Positions 20,700-29,559 of a DNA stretch of 64,000 nucleotides are shown here, one piece after another. The notes under the pieces are model-generated. The model was not told the DNA's origin. It searched no databases and saw nothing but the letters and a program-made list of their open reading frames with translations. The DNA is taken from positions 62,001 through 126,000 of the forward strand of contig ONJM01000003.1 of NCBI GenBank assembly GCA_900318145.1. The letters run 5' to 3'. Position numbers and translations under genes: made by a program. The stretch comes from an uncultured Eubacteriales bacterium. Lineage in GTDB: Bacteria; Bacillota; Clostridia; Christensenellales; Aristaeellaceae. How positions within the stretch are numbered: position 1 is the stretch's first letter; the number at the start of each line of letters is the position of its first letter.

Positions 20700-20936
20700 C
20701 CCTTTACCCTCCTTAATGTTTATTCCTGACAGCCCGTTCAGGGAAGAAGGCTGTTCTCCGGGATATCATACCACAAACAGGCATTCTTTAAAATGAAAAT
20801 CTCATATTTTCCGGCGCTTTTCCGTTATGCGGCAGGGAAAAACCGGGCAGGAAACAGATCCCGCGGGAACGAATACAGTGTTATACCGGAAAAAACGGGG
20901 CAGGGGAAAGCGCACGCGAAACAGGAGGAGCCGGCC

Positions 20937-21851
20937 ATGAGCATTGTGGTGATCGGATGCGTATTTGTGGATGTCAAGGGATACCCTTCGGGCACGTATA
21001 TCCCGGGAGGAAGGAATGCCGGCAAGGTGCGGACCCTGCACGGCGGCGTATGCAGGAATGTGGCGGAGGATCTGGGGAATATGGGCCTGCGGCCGGTATT
21101 CCTTTCGCTGGTGGATGAGTCCGGCACAGCGGATGACGTGCTTCACCGGCTGGACGAACACGGGGTGGACACCCGGTATGTCCGCCGGTCGCAGGACGGC
21201 ATGGGTACCTGGCTGGCGGTGTTTGACAACAACAACGACGTATGCGCATCAATTTCCCAGCGGCCGGACATGCGCCCCCTGCTGCAGCTGCTGCAGGAAG
21301 AAGGGAACAGCATATTCAGTTCCGCGGAGAGCGTGCTGCTGGAGCTGGACCTTGAGCAGGAGACGGTGGAAGAGGTTTATCGGCTGAAACAGAAATACGG
21401 GACGAAGGTATACGCCGCCGTATCAAATATCCGGATCGCGATGGAACGCAGGGAAATGCTGCGGGTGACCGACTGCCTGGTATGCAACCGGCAGGAGGCG
21501 GAAATCCTGTTTTCAAGGGAGTTTTCCGGGGAGGATCCGGAAAAACTTGCCGCGCAGCTTTCCGGCTTCGTGCGGGACGGCAGAATCCCCGCTGTCGTGG
21601 TGACGCTGGGCGGGGACGGCGCCGTATGGGCGAACGGGGACGGCATGTTCGGAGTGTGCGCGGCCCAGCAGGTGCCGGTGGCTGATACGACCGGCGCGGG
21701 GGACGCGTTCTTCGCCGGCGTCGCGGCCGGGCTGACCTACGGAAAAAGCCTGCCGGAAGCCTGTGAAATCGGAACCAGACTGGCATCCTCCGTGGTGTGT
21801 TCCCTGGAGAGCGTCTGTCCCCGGTTCCTGCCGGCGGAATTCGGACTTTGA
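20937..21851 (+). CDS. PfkB-family carbohydrate kinase
   Basis: PfkB (ribokinase-like) enzymes phosphorylate sugars or nucleosides. The 304-residue protein has the N-terminal GG-containing substrate segment (TLHGGVCRNVAEDLGNMGL) and the C-terminal signature DTTGAGDAFFAGVAAGL with the catalytic aspartate. The start was set at the ATG six bases after GGAGGAG. The gene runs in the same direction as an ACT-domain gene 26 bases later. The exact substrate cannot be told from sequence; nucleoside or fructose-type sugars are possible. Confidence 0.9.
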   Translation: MSIVVIGCVFVDVKGYPSGTYIPGGRNAGKVRTLHGGVCRNVAEDLGNMGLRPVFLSLVDESGTADDVLHRLDEHGVDTRYVRRSQDGMGTWLAVFDNNNDVCASISQRPDMRPLLQLLQEEGNSIFSSAESVLLELDLEQETVEEVYRLKQKYGTKVYAAVSNIRIAMERREMLRVTDCLVCNRQEAEILFSREFSGEDPEKLAAQLSGFVRDGRIPAVVVTLGGDGAVWANGDGMFGVCAAQQVPVADTTGAGDAFFAGVAAGLTYGKSLPEACEIGTRLASSVVCSLESVCPRFLPAEFGL

Positions 21852-21877
21852 CACGGCGGATGAAAGGACGGGACAGA

Positions 21878-22243
21878 ATGAAACTGAAAAAGCTGCCGTT
21901 TGAGCTGACGGTGTGCAGGGTTCAATCCGCTGCGCAGATTGACCTGTCCGCGGAATTTTACTTTATCGGCAGAACGGATGAAGAGATTTCCCTGGTCTGC
22001 AGGACGGAAGACGTGCCGGCCGGAACGGCCGCCCGGGAGGACGGATGGCGGGGATTCCGCGTGGAGGGTGTGCTGGATTTTTCGCTGGTCGGGATTCTTT
22101 CCGGACTGAGCGCAGCGCTGGCGGAGCAGGGAATCGGTATTTTTGCCGTTTCGACCTATAACACGGACTATCTCCTTGTGAAGGCGGAGGACTTCGGGCG
22201 GGCGGCGGCCGCACTGGAAGCGGCAGGGTACGCGTGCGAATAA
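21878..22243 (+). CDS. ACT-domain protein
   Basis: The 121-residue protein matches the small stand-alone ACT proteins (CASTOR/ACT_7-like): a first beta-rich half with FELTVCRVQ and a second half with VEGVLDFSLVGILSGLSAALAE, the typical ACT glycine turn, then FAVSTYNTDYLLVKAEDFGRAA. ACT domains bind amino acids or other small ligands. It begins after AAAGGACGG and is probably co-transcribed with the PfkB kinase. Confidence 0.85.
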   Translation: MKLKKLPFELTVCRVQSAAQIDLSAEFYFIGRTDEEISLVCRTEDVPAGTAAREDGWRGFRVEGVLDFSLVGILSGLSAALAEQGIGIFAVSTYNTDYLLVKAEDFGRAAAALEAAGYACE

Positions 22244-22300
22244 CCGGAGAGACGGAAGAAAAAGAAAAGGCGCCCGGCACGGAGCGCCTGAAGGAAGCAT

Positions 22301-22993
22301 ATGGGCATCACAAAGACAGATTTCATGCGGGGAATGCAGTGCCGGAAAATGCTGTGGCTGGACAAGCACAAACCGCAGTACAGAATTATTCCGCCGGAGA
22401 CACAGGCTCGGCTGGACGCGGGCAATGATTTCGGCGACCGGGCGATGGGAATGTTCGGACCGTACGAGGAAATGACCGAATACAGGCCGGGAACGCGGAT
22501 CCCGGACAAGAAAAGGATGGCGGAAAAGACGGCGGCGCATCTGCAGCTGGGAACACCGGTGATCTGCGAGGCGGCGTTTATCTATTACAACAACTACTGC
22601 GCGGCGGACATCCTGCGGAAGACGGAGTCAGGCTACGACTTCTATGAAGTTAAAAACGCGCCGGAGGTGCGGGAACAGTTTATCCGGGACGCGGGATTTC
22701 AGTACTATATCATGAACCGCTGCAGGGTGAAAATTGAAAGGATTTATATTGTGACCCACGGCCCGGATGAGGAGCATCCGTTTGTCCCGGTGGACATTAC
22801 AGAACAGGCAAAAGCGCTTGCGCCCTGGGTGAACGAGCATATCTGGGATCTGAACCGGATGCAGAAAGAGCGGGAAGAGATCGCCGCGGAACCGGGGGAA
22901 CAGTGTACCTTCCCGTACGAGTGCTGGTATATCGGATACTGCCGGGGAGAACGGGCGAAAACAGCGGAACAGATAACGATCGAAGATATCTGA
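22301..22993 (+). CDS. Cas4/RecB-like PD-(D/E)XK nuclease domain protein (DUF2779-type)
   Basis: The 230-residue protein has one N-terminal cysteine (CRKMLW, Cys14) and three C-terminal cysteines in CTFPYEC and YIGYC spacing, the arrangement that holds a [4Fe-4S] cluster in Cas4/AddB-type nucleases. Between them lie CEAAFIYYNNYCAADILRK and FYEVKNAPEVREQFIRDAGFQ, matching the D...ExK core followed by the Q-containing motif IV. It corresponds to the nuclease part of DUF2779 proteins, which are usually longer. No cas gene or CRISPR array is nearby. Confidence 0.82.
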   Translation: MGITKTDFMRGMQCRKMLWLDKHKPQYRIIPPETQARLDAGNDFGDRAMGMFGPYEEMTEYRPGTRIPDKKRMAEKTAAHLQLGTPVICEAAFIYYNNYCAADILRKTESGYDFYEVKNAPEVREQFIRDAGFQYYIMNRCRVKIERIYIVTHGPDEEHPFVPVDITEQAKALAPWVNEHIWDLNRMQKEREEIAAEPGEQCTFPYECWYIGYCRGERAKTAEQITIEDI

Positions 22994-23021
22994 ACAGCCG
23001 GCGCGGCCGGCAGAGACAAAA

Positions 23022-23054
23022 CAATACCGGAAGCGGCATCCGCTTCCGGTATTG
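23022..23054. terminator. Bidirectional hairpin between convergent genes
   Basis: A perfect 15-bp stem (23022-23036 with 23040-23054) and 3-base loop separates the Cas4-like gene from the reverse-strand leader-peptide gene. On the reverse strand it is followed by GTTTTGTCT; there is no clear forward T-tract. Confidence 0.7.
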
Positions 23055-23058
23055 CTGA

Positions 23059-23292
23059 TCAGCCGGGAACAATATCCCAGAAGATGTTGACCTGTTTGGC
23101 GATGGCAGTAGGATTGTACACACTTCCATAGTCGCGAACCAGCCACGAGATGGTTTCGCTTTTGTTCATATTCATCGACTTTGCCACGCCGATCAGGCGC
23201 TTCACTTCACCGATGGGCATTTCACCGGAACCGGCCAGGCCTCCGACGATTTTTTCCGTTTCATCCAGGCTGAGTTCTTTCATGTTTTCCAC
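23059..23292 (-). CDS. Small peptide with double-glycine-type leader
   Basis: The 77-residue product starts at a GTG codon placed 8 bases after AAGGAGG (23301-23307); an ATG three codons further in would be too far from that site. The first 18 residues, MENMKELSLDETEKIVGG, have the hydrophobic/acidic pattern and Gly-Gly end of leaders cleaved by peptidase-containing ABC transporters. The remaining 59 residues have no cysteine, are amphipathic and end NIFWDIVPG. No cognate peptidase-transporter is in the window. It could be a bacteriocin-like or signalling peptide; this is inference from the leader. Confidence 0.6.
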   Translation of the reverse strand: MENMKELSLDETEKIVGGLAGSGEMPIGEVKRLIGVAKSMNMNKSETISWLVRDYGSVYNPTAIAKQVNIFWDIVPG

Positions 23293-23445
23293 AGACAACA
23301 CCTCCTTTCCGCATCCTGCTGATTTATTATTCAACGCAGGGCGATTGCGATCCTGCATTGCATATTTATATACGCACGGAAAACCGACGGTGGCAGAAAT
23401 ACCGGAAAATCCGGGAAACAAATAACGGCGGGAGCGTCAGCGGCT

Positions 23446-25563
23446 TCATTCCGCGGAGGGGATACCGCCGGCGGGATCCGGACCGGAACGGGTATAGGTG
23501 ATGCCGAGCATCGTGATATCGTCGAACTGCTCTTCCCCGCCGGCAAACTGCCGGACATCCTCCAGCACGCCGTTCAGTATCTCCTGCTGCGGCAGGTCTT
23601 TCAGAACGTTCAGCCGTTCCGTCAGGCGCTTTGTTCCGTACTGCTCCCGGTTTTCATTGATCGCTTCCGGCACGCCGTCCGTATAGACGAACAGCCGGTC
23701 CCCGGACTGCAGCTGGATTTCGTATTCCTTCATGGGGACGTCCTCGTATCCCGCCAGCACCAGGCCGTGCTTATCCTTCAGAAGCTCATAGTCGCCTCCC
23801 GCCCGCATCAGCACCGGGTATTCGTGGCCCGCGTTGGCACAGCGCATCAGGCCGGTTTTCAGGTCCAGGATGCCAAGCCAGACGGTCACAAACATCTGGG
23901 CGGTGTTTCCCTCACAGAGGGTATTGTTTGCGTTCTCGAGCAGTTTGGCGGGCCCCATACCGCTGCGCGCAAAGTTCTTGATGGCGGTTTTTGACCGCAT
24001 CATGAACAGGGACGCGGGAATTCCCTTGCCGGATACATCGGCGATGACCAGGGCCAGCATATCCACTCCGACGTAGAAGAAATCATAGAAATCTCCGCCT
24101 ACCTGCCGGGCCGGCGTCATCAGCGCGTATATTTCAAGGTTTTCCGTAGGCAGATTGAAATTCTTGGGCAGCGCGGAATCCTGGATTGCCGCAGCGAGCT
24201 TCAGGTCATCCTCCATCCGTTTTTCCGACGCGTCAATGTATTCCCGAAGCGCGGCCACGGTGTCATTGATATCCCCGGAAAGCTTTGTAAACTCGGAGGA
24301 TTCCTCCACCGACACGATCTCATTCAGGTGCCCGGCGGTAATTCTGGCCAGGGAGCCGTTGATTTTATCCAGATTCCGGACAACCAGCCGGTCCAGCAGC
24401 ACGGAGATCAGCAGGTACAGGGCCGTGAAGATCAGAATCTCGAGGAAAACGGTTTCCATCAGCTGCGATGCCAGGTTGGCGTAGATACTGGACGCCGGCC
24501 TGCCGATCAGGAGGTACAGACGGTCATCCAGCTGCCCGGATATGCACATGCATTCCTCATTATTGCCGACCCAGAGCGCGGCGCTGAAAGCATTCCCGCC
24601 CGCGTGTTTCGTTATGAGAGCGGCATTCTCCGGATCGATGGGAACGCTTCCGTCCGGGGAGTCATGGCAGGTCAGCTGCTGCATCTTTTCCACATCCGCC
24701 AGAACGTAGAAGGAATCCGTCCGGAGGTTATTGTCCTCCAGCACTTTTTTCAGCAGCTCCACATCCTTGCTTTCCTCATAGGAAGTACTGTACTGGAACC
24801 GCTGTAAAAGCAGATCGGTTTCGGCGCTCTCGGCGGCAACCTGGGTCTGCATATTATAGTTCATGAAGAAGCTGGACGCGAAAAGGGCAAGCACCACAAG
24901 CAGCGTCCACTTCTGAAAACGCCAGTCGATCGGGGTGCTTTTTTTCGACCTGTGCAGGCTGAACTTCCACCGCGCTCCGGAAAGTAGCTGGATGACCGCG
25001 GCACAGGCCATAAGACCGATGCCCGTGAAAGCGATCATCGGGGGCGCGCAGATCTTTACCACATAGGAGGCAAACGCCATGCTGTTCCGGTTTGTGACGA
25101 ATATCGCGTACATATGGAAGACTTCCATTTCTGCTCCGAGGAACAGGCAATGGATCAGGGTAGGGCGTTTCCCCTGGTAAATCCACTTATGCAGTATTGC
25201 CGCCAGCAGGCCAGCGAGAATGGTGGAAACGCTGCAGGCGACGCGGGTAAAACGGCTGATTCCAAAGTATGTGCCGATGATATAGCGCTCGATACCGCCG
25301 ATCAGGCCGGAAAGGACACCGGAAAGGGGATCGAAAAACAATCCGGCGGCCAGCGGGCCGATATCCCGCACGTTCAGGATCATATCCCCGTAAAGGATCC
25401 CGAAATGATTTGCCGCGACGGAACACAGCCCGTAAAACAGGCCTACGGCCAGTTTTTGCAGCAGCGTATGCCGCTCTGTTTTCTTCCACAGACGCCAGAG
25501 CAGCGCGGTGACGGCGACATAGAGCGCCGTGACACCGGTCATCTGAAGAATCATGGTTGGCAT
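23446..25563 (-). CDS. Membrane SpoIIE-type PP2C serine phosphatase
   Basis: The 705-residue protein begins with a LytS-type 5TM receptor domain (about residues 1-195, with NVRDIGPLAAGLF and GGIERYIIGTYFG). A periplasmic-type sensor loop follows between membrane segments near 225 and 375, then a HAMP-like linker and coiled coil (about 395-450). A PP2C/SpoIIE phosphatase domain completes it (about 460-695), with MTPARQVGGDFYDFF and VIADVSGKGIPASLFM carrying the metal-binding aspartates, and VYTDGVPEAIN. Such proteins dephosphorylate anti-anti-sigma factors in partner-switching circuits. It is divergent from the transporter-kinase fusion at 25755. Confidence 0.9.
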   Translation of the reverse strand: MPTMILQMTGVTALYVAVTALLWRLWKKTERHTLLQKLAVGLFYGLCSVAANHFGILYGDMILNVRDIGPLAAGLFFDPLSGVLSGLIGGIERYIIGTYFGISRFTRVACSVSTILAGLLAAILHKWIYQGKRPTLIHCLFLGAEMEVFHMYAIFVTNRNSMAFASYVVKICAPPMIAFTGIGLMACAAVIQLLSGARWKFSLHRSKKSTPIDWRFQKWTLLVVLALFASSFFMNYNMQTQVAAESAETDLLLQRFQYSTSYEESKDVELLKKVLEDNNLRTDSFYVLADVEKMQQLTCHDSPDGSVPIDPENAALITKHAGGNAFSAALWVGNNEECMCISGQLDDRLYLLIGRPASSIYANLASQLMETVFLEILIFTALYLLISVLLDRLVVRNLDKINGSLARITAGHLNEIVSVEESSEFTKLSGDINDTVAALREYIDASEKRMEDDLKLAAAIQDSALPKNFNLPTENLEIYALMTPARQVGGDFYDFFYVGVDMLALVIADVSGKGIPASLFMMRSKTAIKNFARSGMGPAKLLENANNTLCEGNTAQMFVTVWLGILDLKTGLMRCANAGHEYPVLMRAGGDYELLKDKHGLVLAGYEDVPMKEYEIQLQSGDRLFVYTDGVPEAINENREQYGTKRLTERLNVLKDLPQQEILNGVLEDVRQFAGGEEQFDDITMLGITYTRSGPDPAGGIPSAE

Positions 25564-25605
25564 GCGGCCGGTCTCCTTTGAATGATTTCTTTTGACATCC
25601 CTGCC

Positions 25606-25634
25606 ATCTTAACCTGTTGCGGGCTAAAAATCAA
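25606..25634 (-). promoter_or_regulatory. SigA-type promoter for the SpoIIE-type phosphatase
   Basis: On the reverse strand TTGATT (25634-25629) and TAAGAT (25611-25606) are 17 bases apart, 43 bases before the start codon of the phosphatase. Confidence 0.7.
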
Positions 25635-25693
25635 GGATTTCAAAAGGAAAAGAGCGGTGAAAGCAGGGGATCCGCAGGGAAAAAGCATTTCTC

Positions 25694-25722
25694 TTGACAG
25701 TGCGGATTCCTGTAATTAAAAT
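25694..25722 (+). promoter_or_regulatory. SigA-type promoter for the transporter-kinase fusion
   Basis: TTGACA (25694-25699) and TAAAAT (25717-25722) are separated by exactly 17 bases, 32 bases before the ATG. The two divergent promoters are about 60 bases apart. Confidence 0.8.
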
Positions 25723-25754
25723 TTCTGAAGGGACTGCTGAAAAGGAGTGTTCGG

Positions 25755-27563
25755 ATGAAAAACATCATTGATGTTATTGCGCCTGAGGATCAGGGCAAAA
25801 ACATTGCCGGGATGTTCCGCTCGACGGCGCTGGCGATGATTGCCACCGAGATTACGGGCGTCATCGCCGTATTCATCGACGGCATTATTACATCTTCTTT
25901 TCTCGGAATTGACGCGTATTCCGGTGTATCCCTGCTCAAACCTTTCACAAGCCTGATTCTCCTGGCAGCCGGAATGCTGTCGACGGGGTGCAATGTGCTG
26001 TGCTCCAGACTGGTCGGTATCGGTAAAAAAGAGGAAGCGAACGAGATTTTCAATCTTTCGCTTTTCTTTTCGCTGGTGATCGGCGCGCTTTTTATTCTCG
26101 TGTCCGCGGTTTTCCCCCAGGGAGTCCTCACCGTATGCGGAGTTGATCTGAACAAGTATCCCGAACTGAACACGTACCTGTACGACTATCTGTACGGTTA
26201 TATGGCGGGAATTCCGGCAGTGATCATGATTCAGGTCATCGGTCCGAACCTGGTGATGGACAACGGAAAAACCCGGTTCGCGCTTTCTTCGGCCGTGCTG
26301 TGCGTTACGGATATTGCGGGGGACCTGCTCAATGTGTTTGTTTTTCACGGCGGCGTTCTGGGGATGGGGATTGCCACTTCCGTCTCCATGGCTGTACAGC
26401 TGGTGATCCTGCTGCCGTGCTTTTTCAGAAAAGACAGTTTCTTCCGTATATCCCTGAAAAAACTTCGGTTTAAAAATACCGCGGAACTCATCAAAAACGG
26501 TTCGCCGGCTTTTGTCAAAAAACTGGCGGGAACGCTTCGGGACATTCTGACCAATTACCTCAATATTACCGTCGCGCTGACCGCTTCCGCCATCGCGGCC
26601 AAAGGAATACAGAGCGATTATTCCCTTTTTCTGTTCTGCATCCCGACAGGCCTCGGACGAACGCTGATCACAATGGTCGGGATCTATTACAGCGCAAATG
26701 ATCTGCAGGGCATGAAAAGCCTTTATTCCTTTTCGATCCGCTACGGGCTTCTGCTTTCATCCGTTACCGCTGTCATTACCTTTACGGCAGCGCCTCTGCT
26801 GGCAGGCGCGTATACGAATGATCCGGAAGTGCACTCCCTTGCGGTCTTCAGCCTTCACTGGATTTCCCTGGCGCTGCTGTTTGATACGTGCCTGACGCTG
26901 ATCCAGCATTATTACCAGGGGATCGGGCAGCTGAAGCAGGCAAATCTGCTGAGCTTCAGCGAACGGTTTATCGTGCCTGTCGGCGCCGCGCTTGTGCTTG
27001 GCCTGCTTTTCGGATCCAAAGGCATTCTGGCTTCGCTTGCCGTCGGAAAACTGATTCTGCTGCTCGGCGTGTTTATCGCTTCATGTATCCGGTGCAGGGG
27101 TATTCCGAAGACCTGGAAGGACGTCATGTTCCTGCCGGAAGATTTCGGCGGGAAAGAGACGGACAACATGTATGCCGTGATCCGGACTATGGAGGAAGTA
27201 ATCCGGACGAGCGTACAGACCCAGGAATTCTGCCGGCAGCACAATACCGGCGAAAGACAGGCGATGCTCATGGCGCTTTTTGTGGAAGAAATGGCGTCCA
27301 ACGCGATCCGGCACGCCCCGGATCAGGGAAACAAGCCGACCTTTGTGGATTTTCGCCTTTTTATCAGGAACGGCGAAATCTGTTTCAGCATGATGGACCG
27401 GGGCAATCTTTTCGATCCGGCACTGTTTTACAGGCTTCACCATGACGACGCGCCGGAGAAGCATATCGGAATCCGCATGGTTACAAACATGGCAAAGGAA
27501 GTCCGCTATTTCAGCACATTCAGAAGCAATAACCTTGTGGTCAACCTGAACTGTGATACTTGA
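25755..27563 (+). CDS. MATE-type transporter fused to an RsbW-like ATPase domain
   Basis: The 602-residue protein has about twelve membrane helices of the MATE multidrug/polysaccharide exporter type (residues 15-455), including the GCNVLCSRLVGIGKKEEAN loop and the second-half repeat. The C-terminal 135 residues are soluble and carry the GHKL ATPase boxes: N-box VEEMASNAIRHA, G1 MMDRGNLFDP and G2 HIGIRMV, closest to anti-sigma-factor kinases of the RsbW/SpoIIAB family. Ordinary MATE proteins end near residue 455. It is transcribed divergently from a SpoIIE-type phosphatase, the usual antagonist of such kinases. Confidence 0.88.
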   Translation: MKNIIDVIAPEDQGKNIAGMFRSTALAMIATEITGVIAVFIDGIITSSFLGIDAYSGVSLLKPFTSLILLAAGMLSTGCNVLCSRLVGIGKKEEANEIFNLSLFFSLVIGALFILVSAVFPQGVLTVCGVDLNKYPELNTYLYDYLYGYMAGIPAVIMIQVIGPNLVMDNGKTRFALSSAVLCVTDIAGDLLNVFVFHGGVLGMGIATSVSMAVQLVILLPCFFRKDSFFRISLKKLRFKNTAELIKNGSPAFVKKLAGTLRDILTNYLNITVALTASAIAAKGIQSDYSLFLFCIPTGLGRTLITMVGIYYSANDLQGMKSLYSFSIRYGLLLSSVTAVITFTAAPLLAGAYTNDPEVHSLAVFSLHWISLALLFDTCLTLIQHYYQGIGQLKQANLLSFSERFIVPVGAALVLGLLFGSKGILASLAVGKLILLLGVFIASCIRCRGIPKTWKDVMFLPEDFGGKETDNMYAVIRTMEEVIRTSVQTQEFCRQHNTGERQAMLMALFVEEMASNAIRHAPDQGNKPTFVDFRLFIRNGEICFSMMDRGNLFDPALFYRLHHDDAPEKHIGIRMVTNMAKEVRYFSTFRSNNLVVNLNCDT

Positions 27564-27712
27564 TTCGGAAACGGCATACGGGGAGGGAACGGAATGGATA
27601 TTGATATTCTTCCCGCTCCTCTGCAAATATATCCGCTGACCGGCTGCGGCACGTATAAAGGACCGGGCGGGCGAACGCGCCGGCCGCAGAAAGACCGAAG
27701 GAGGTAAGAGCA

Positions 27713-28630
27713 GTGGATGTTCCGGAAGCGAAGGCTGCCTCTGCCTGCGGAAAAAACAGGGTAATCCGGGAAATCAGCCTCAGCGGATGCCGGATGATCG
27801 GAAAAGGTGACAAAGCTTCGGTATACCGGTATGACGACGAGCTGGTGATCAAGGTATACAATGGCAAAAGCACGCTGCAGGACGTGGAGCGGGAAATTGA
27901 GATGAGCCGGAAGGCTTTTGTCCTGGGACTGCCCACCGCGATATCCTTCGGGATTGTGAAGGTGGAAGGCCACGGATACGGTAGCATGTTTGAACTGCTG
28001 GAAGCGGACACGGTTTCGCAGCTGATCGCGCGGCACCCGGAGGATGCGGGAATCTACGCGGCGGAAATGGCAGGGCTGGCGAAGCGGATCCATCATACGG
28101 AAGTCCGGCCAGGTACCCTTCGCGACGGGCAGAAAATTATGGAGGAATGGATTGATACCGGAATCGGCCGTATCAATCCTGCACTGGGGACGCGCCTGCT
28201 GAAAATGATCCGGGAGCTGCCGGAAACCTGCCGCATTGTGCATGGCGATTTTCACACGGGGAACGTGTTCCGCCGGAGGGGGGAGCTGATGCTGATCGAC
28301 ATGGACCGGATGGGCACGGGAAATCCGGTTGTGGATTTCAGCCTGCTGTATCTGGCATATATCGGTTTCGGAGAACTGGATCCCGGCAGCATAAAAGAAT
28401 ATATGGGCTTTTCGTATGAAACAGCGAAGGAGTTTTACCGGCGCTTCTGTGAGGCTTATTTCGGAGCCGGGGAGGAACGGATCCGGGAAGCAAGCGGGAA
28501 AGCCGCGCTGATGTGCTATACGCGGATGGTAAGCCGGCTGATGCGGGAAGGACGCGCCGTACCGGAGATGCTGCCCCGCAAAATTGAGGAGCTGGCCGGG
28601 GAAGTACGGGATCTTGTGATCTGTGAATGA
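27713..28630 (+). CDS. Aminoglycoside phosphotransferase-family kinase
   Basis: The 305-residue protein has the ePK-like fold of small-molecule phosphotransferases: a nucleotide loop (MIGKGDKASVYRYDDELVIK with the ATP-binding lysine), the Brenner motif CRIVHGDFHTGNVF with the catalytic aspartate, and the metal aspartate in LIDMDRMG. It resembles the TIGR02172-type paralogues often found in Clostridia. The start is a GTG nine bases after AAGGAGGT. The substrate is unknown; antibiotic resistance is possible but not supported by the sequence. Confidence 0.85.
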   Translation: MDVPEAKAASACGKNRVIREISLSGCRMIGKGDKASVYRYDDELVIKVYNGKSTLQDVEREIEMSRKAFVLGLPTAISFGIVKVEGHGYGSMFELLEADTVSQLIARHPEDAGIYAAEMAGLAKRIHHTEVRPGTLRDGQKIMEEWIDTGIGRINPALGTRLLKMIRELPETCRIVHGDFHTGNVFRRRGELMLIDMDRMGTGNPVVDFSLLYLAYIGFGELDPGSIKEYMGFSYETAKEFYRRFCEAYFGAGEERIREASGKAALMCYTRMVSRLMREGRAVPEMLPRKIEELAGEVRDLVICE

Positions 28631-28792
28631 ACAGATCCCGGGCAGCAGGAGAAGCAGAGCTGAGGAAATGAGGGCATTCTGACCGGGGCAGACGGGTGCG
28701 GTGTTCACCCCGGCATGACCCGCGGCGCCGGAACGGCTGACGCGGACGACAGTACAATGTATGGGCGGGATGGACCGCCGCGGAGGTTCAGG

Positions 28793-29482
28793 ATGAAAAT
28801 TCACGGGCTGCAAAAGATGACGCTGCTGGATTATCCGGGAAAAGTGGCGTGCACAGTGTTCCTGGGCGGGTGCGATCTGCGGTGCCCGTTCTGCCACAAT
28901 GCCGAGCTGATCGACGGGACCGCGCCGGCGGTGATGGACGAAGAGGAGCTGATGGCTTTTCTGAAGAAGCGGCAGGGACTGCTGGAGGGCGTGGCTGTGA
29001 CCGGCGGAGAACCGCTGCTTCGCGGGGCGGAGATGATCCGTCTGGCGGAGCGGATCCGGGAGCTGGGGTATCCGCTGAAGCTGGATACAAACGGGACGCA
29101 TCCGGAGACGCTGCGGGAGATCATCGGGAGAGGCCTGGCGGACTATATCGCCATGGATATAAAAAACGCGCCGGAGCGGTACGCGGAGACATGCGGACTG
29201 AAGGAAATGGATACCGGGCCGGTGCGGGAAAGCGCGGCGCTGCTGCTGGAAGGGCGGACGGAATATGAGTTCCGGACAACCACGGTGGCGGAACTGCATG
29301 ACGAGGACAGCTTCCGGGGAATCGGAGAATGGATCCGCGGCGCGAAAAGGTATTACCTGCAGAAGTTTACGGACCGCGATACCGTACCGTTCGGGGGATT
29401 CCACGCGCCGGCTGATGAAGCGATGGAACGGTACCTGCGGATCGTGCGGGAGTATGTGCCCGCGGCCGCTCTCCGCGGGTGA
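28793..29482 (+). CDS. nrdG: Anaerobic ribonucleotide reductase activating protein (radical SAM)
   Basis: NrdG uses S-adenosylmethionine and a [4Fe-4S] cluster to install the glycyl radical in NrdD. The 230-residue protein has the radical-SAM triad in CDLRCPFCHNAELI and downstream GGEPLLRG (SAM-binding) and YIAMDIKNAP. It is longer than E. coli NrdG (154) and of the type also annotated as a pyruvate formate-lyase activase-like anaerobic RNR activase. The start follows GGAGGTTCAGG. It lies directly upstream of nrdD, separated by a promoter region. Confidence 0.9.
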   Translation: MKIHGLQKMTLLDYPGKVACTVFLGGCDLRCPFCHNAELIDGTAPAVMDEEELMAFLKKRQGLLEGVAVTGGEPLLRGAEMIRLAERIRELGYPLKLDTNGTHPETLREIIGRGLADYIAMDIKNAPERYAETCGLKEMDTGPVRESAALLLEGRTEYEFRTTTVAELHDEDSFRGIGEWIRGAKRYYLQKFTDRDTVPFGGFHAPADEAMERYLRIVREYVPAAALRG

Positions 29483-29516
29483 GGAAATTGCCGGTCCGGC
29501 GGGCCGTATCTTGTAT

Positions 29517-29532
29517 ACACAATATATAGTGT
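29517..29532 (+). promoter_or_regulatory. NrdR box upstream of nrdD
   Basis: ACACAATATATAGTGT (29517-29532) matches the palindromic NrdR-box consensus acaCwATATATwgTgt at nearly every position. NrdR represses ribonucleotide reductase genes when (d)ATP is plentiful. The box ends 27 bases upstream of the -35 hexamer of nrdD. A second box, usual for NrdR, is not clear. Confidence 0.8.
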
Positions 29533-29559
29533 TAATCTTGTTTTTTCATTAACAACATA

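Noticed and set aside
22301-22993. CRISPR array near the Cas4-like gene
   Set aside because: No regularly spaced direct repeats occur in or around this region, and no other cas-like gene is present.
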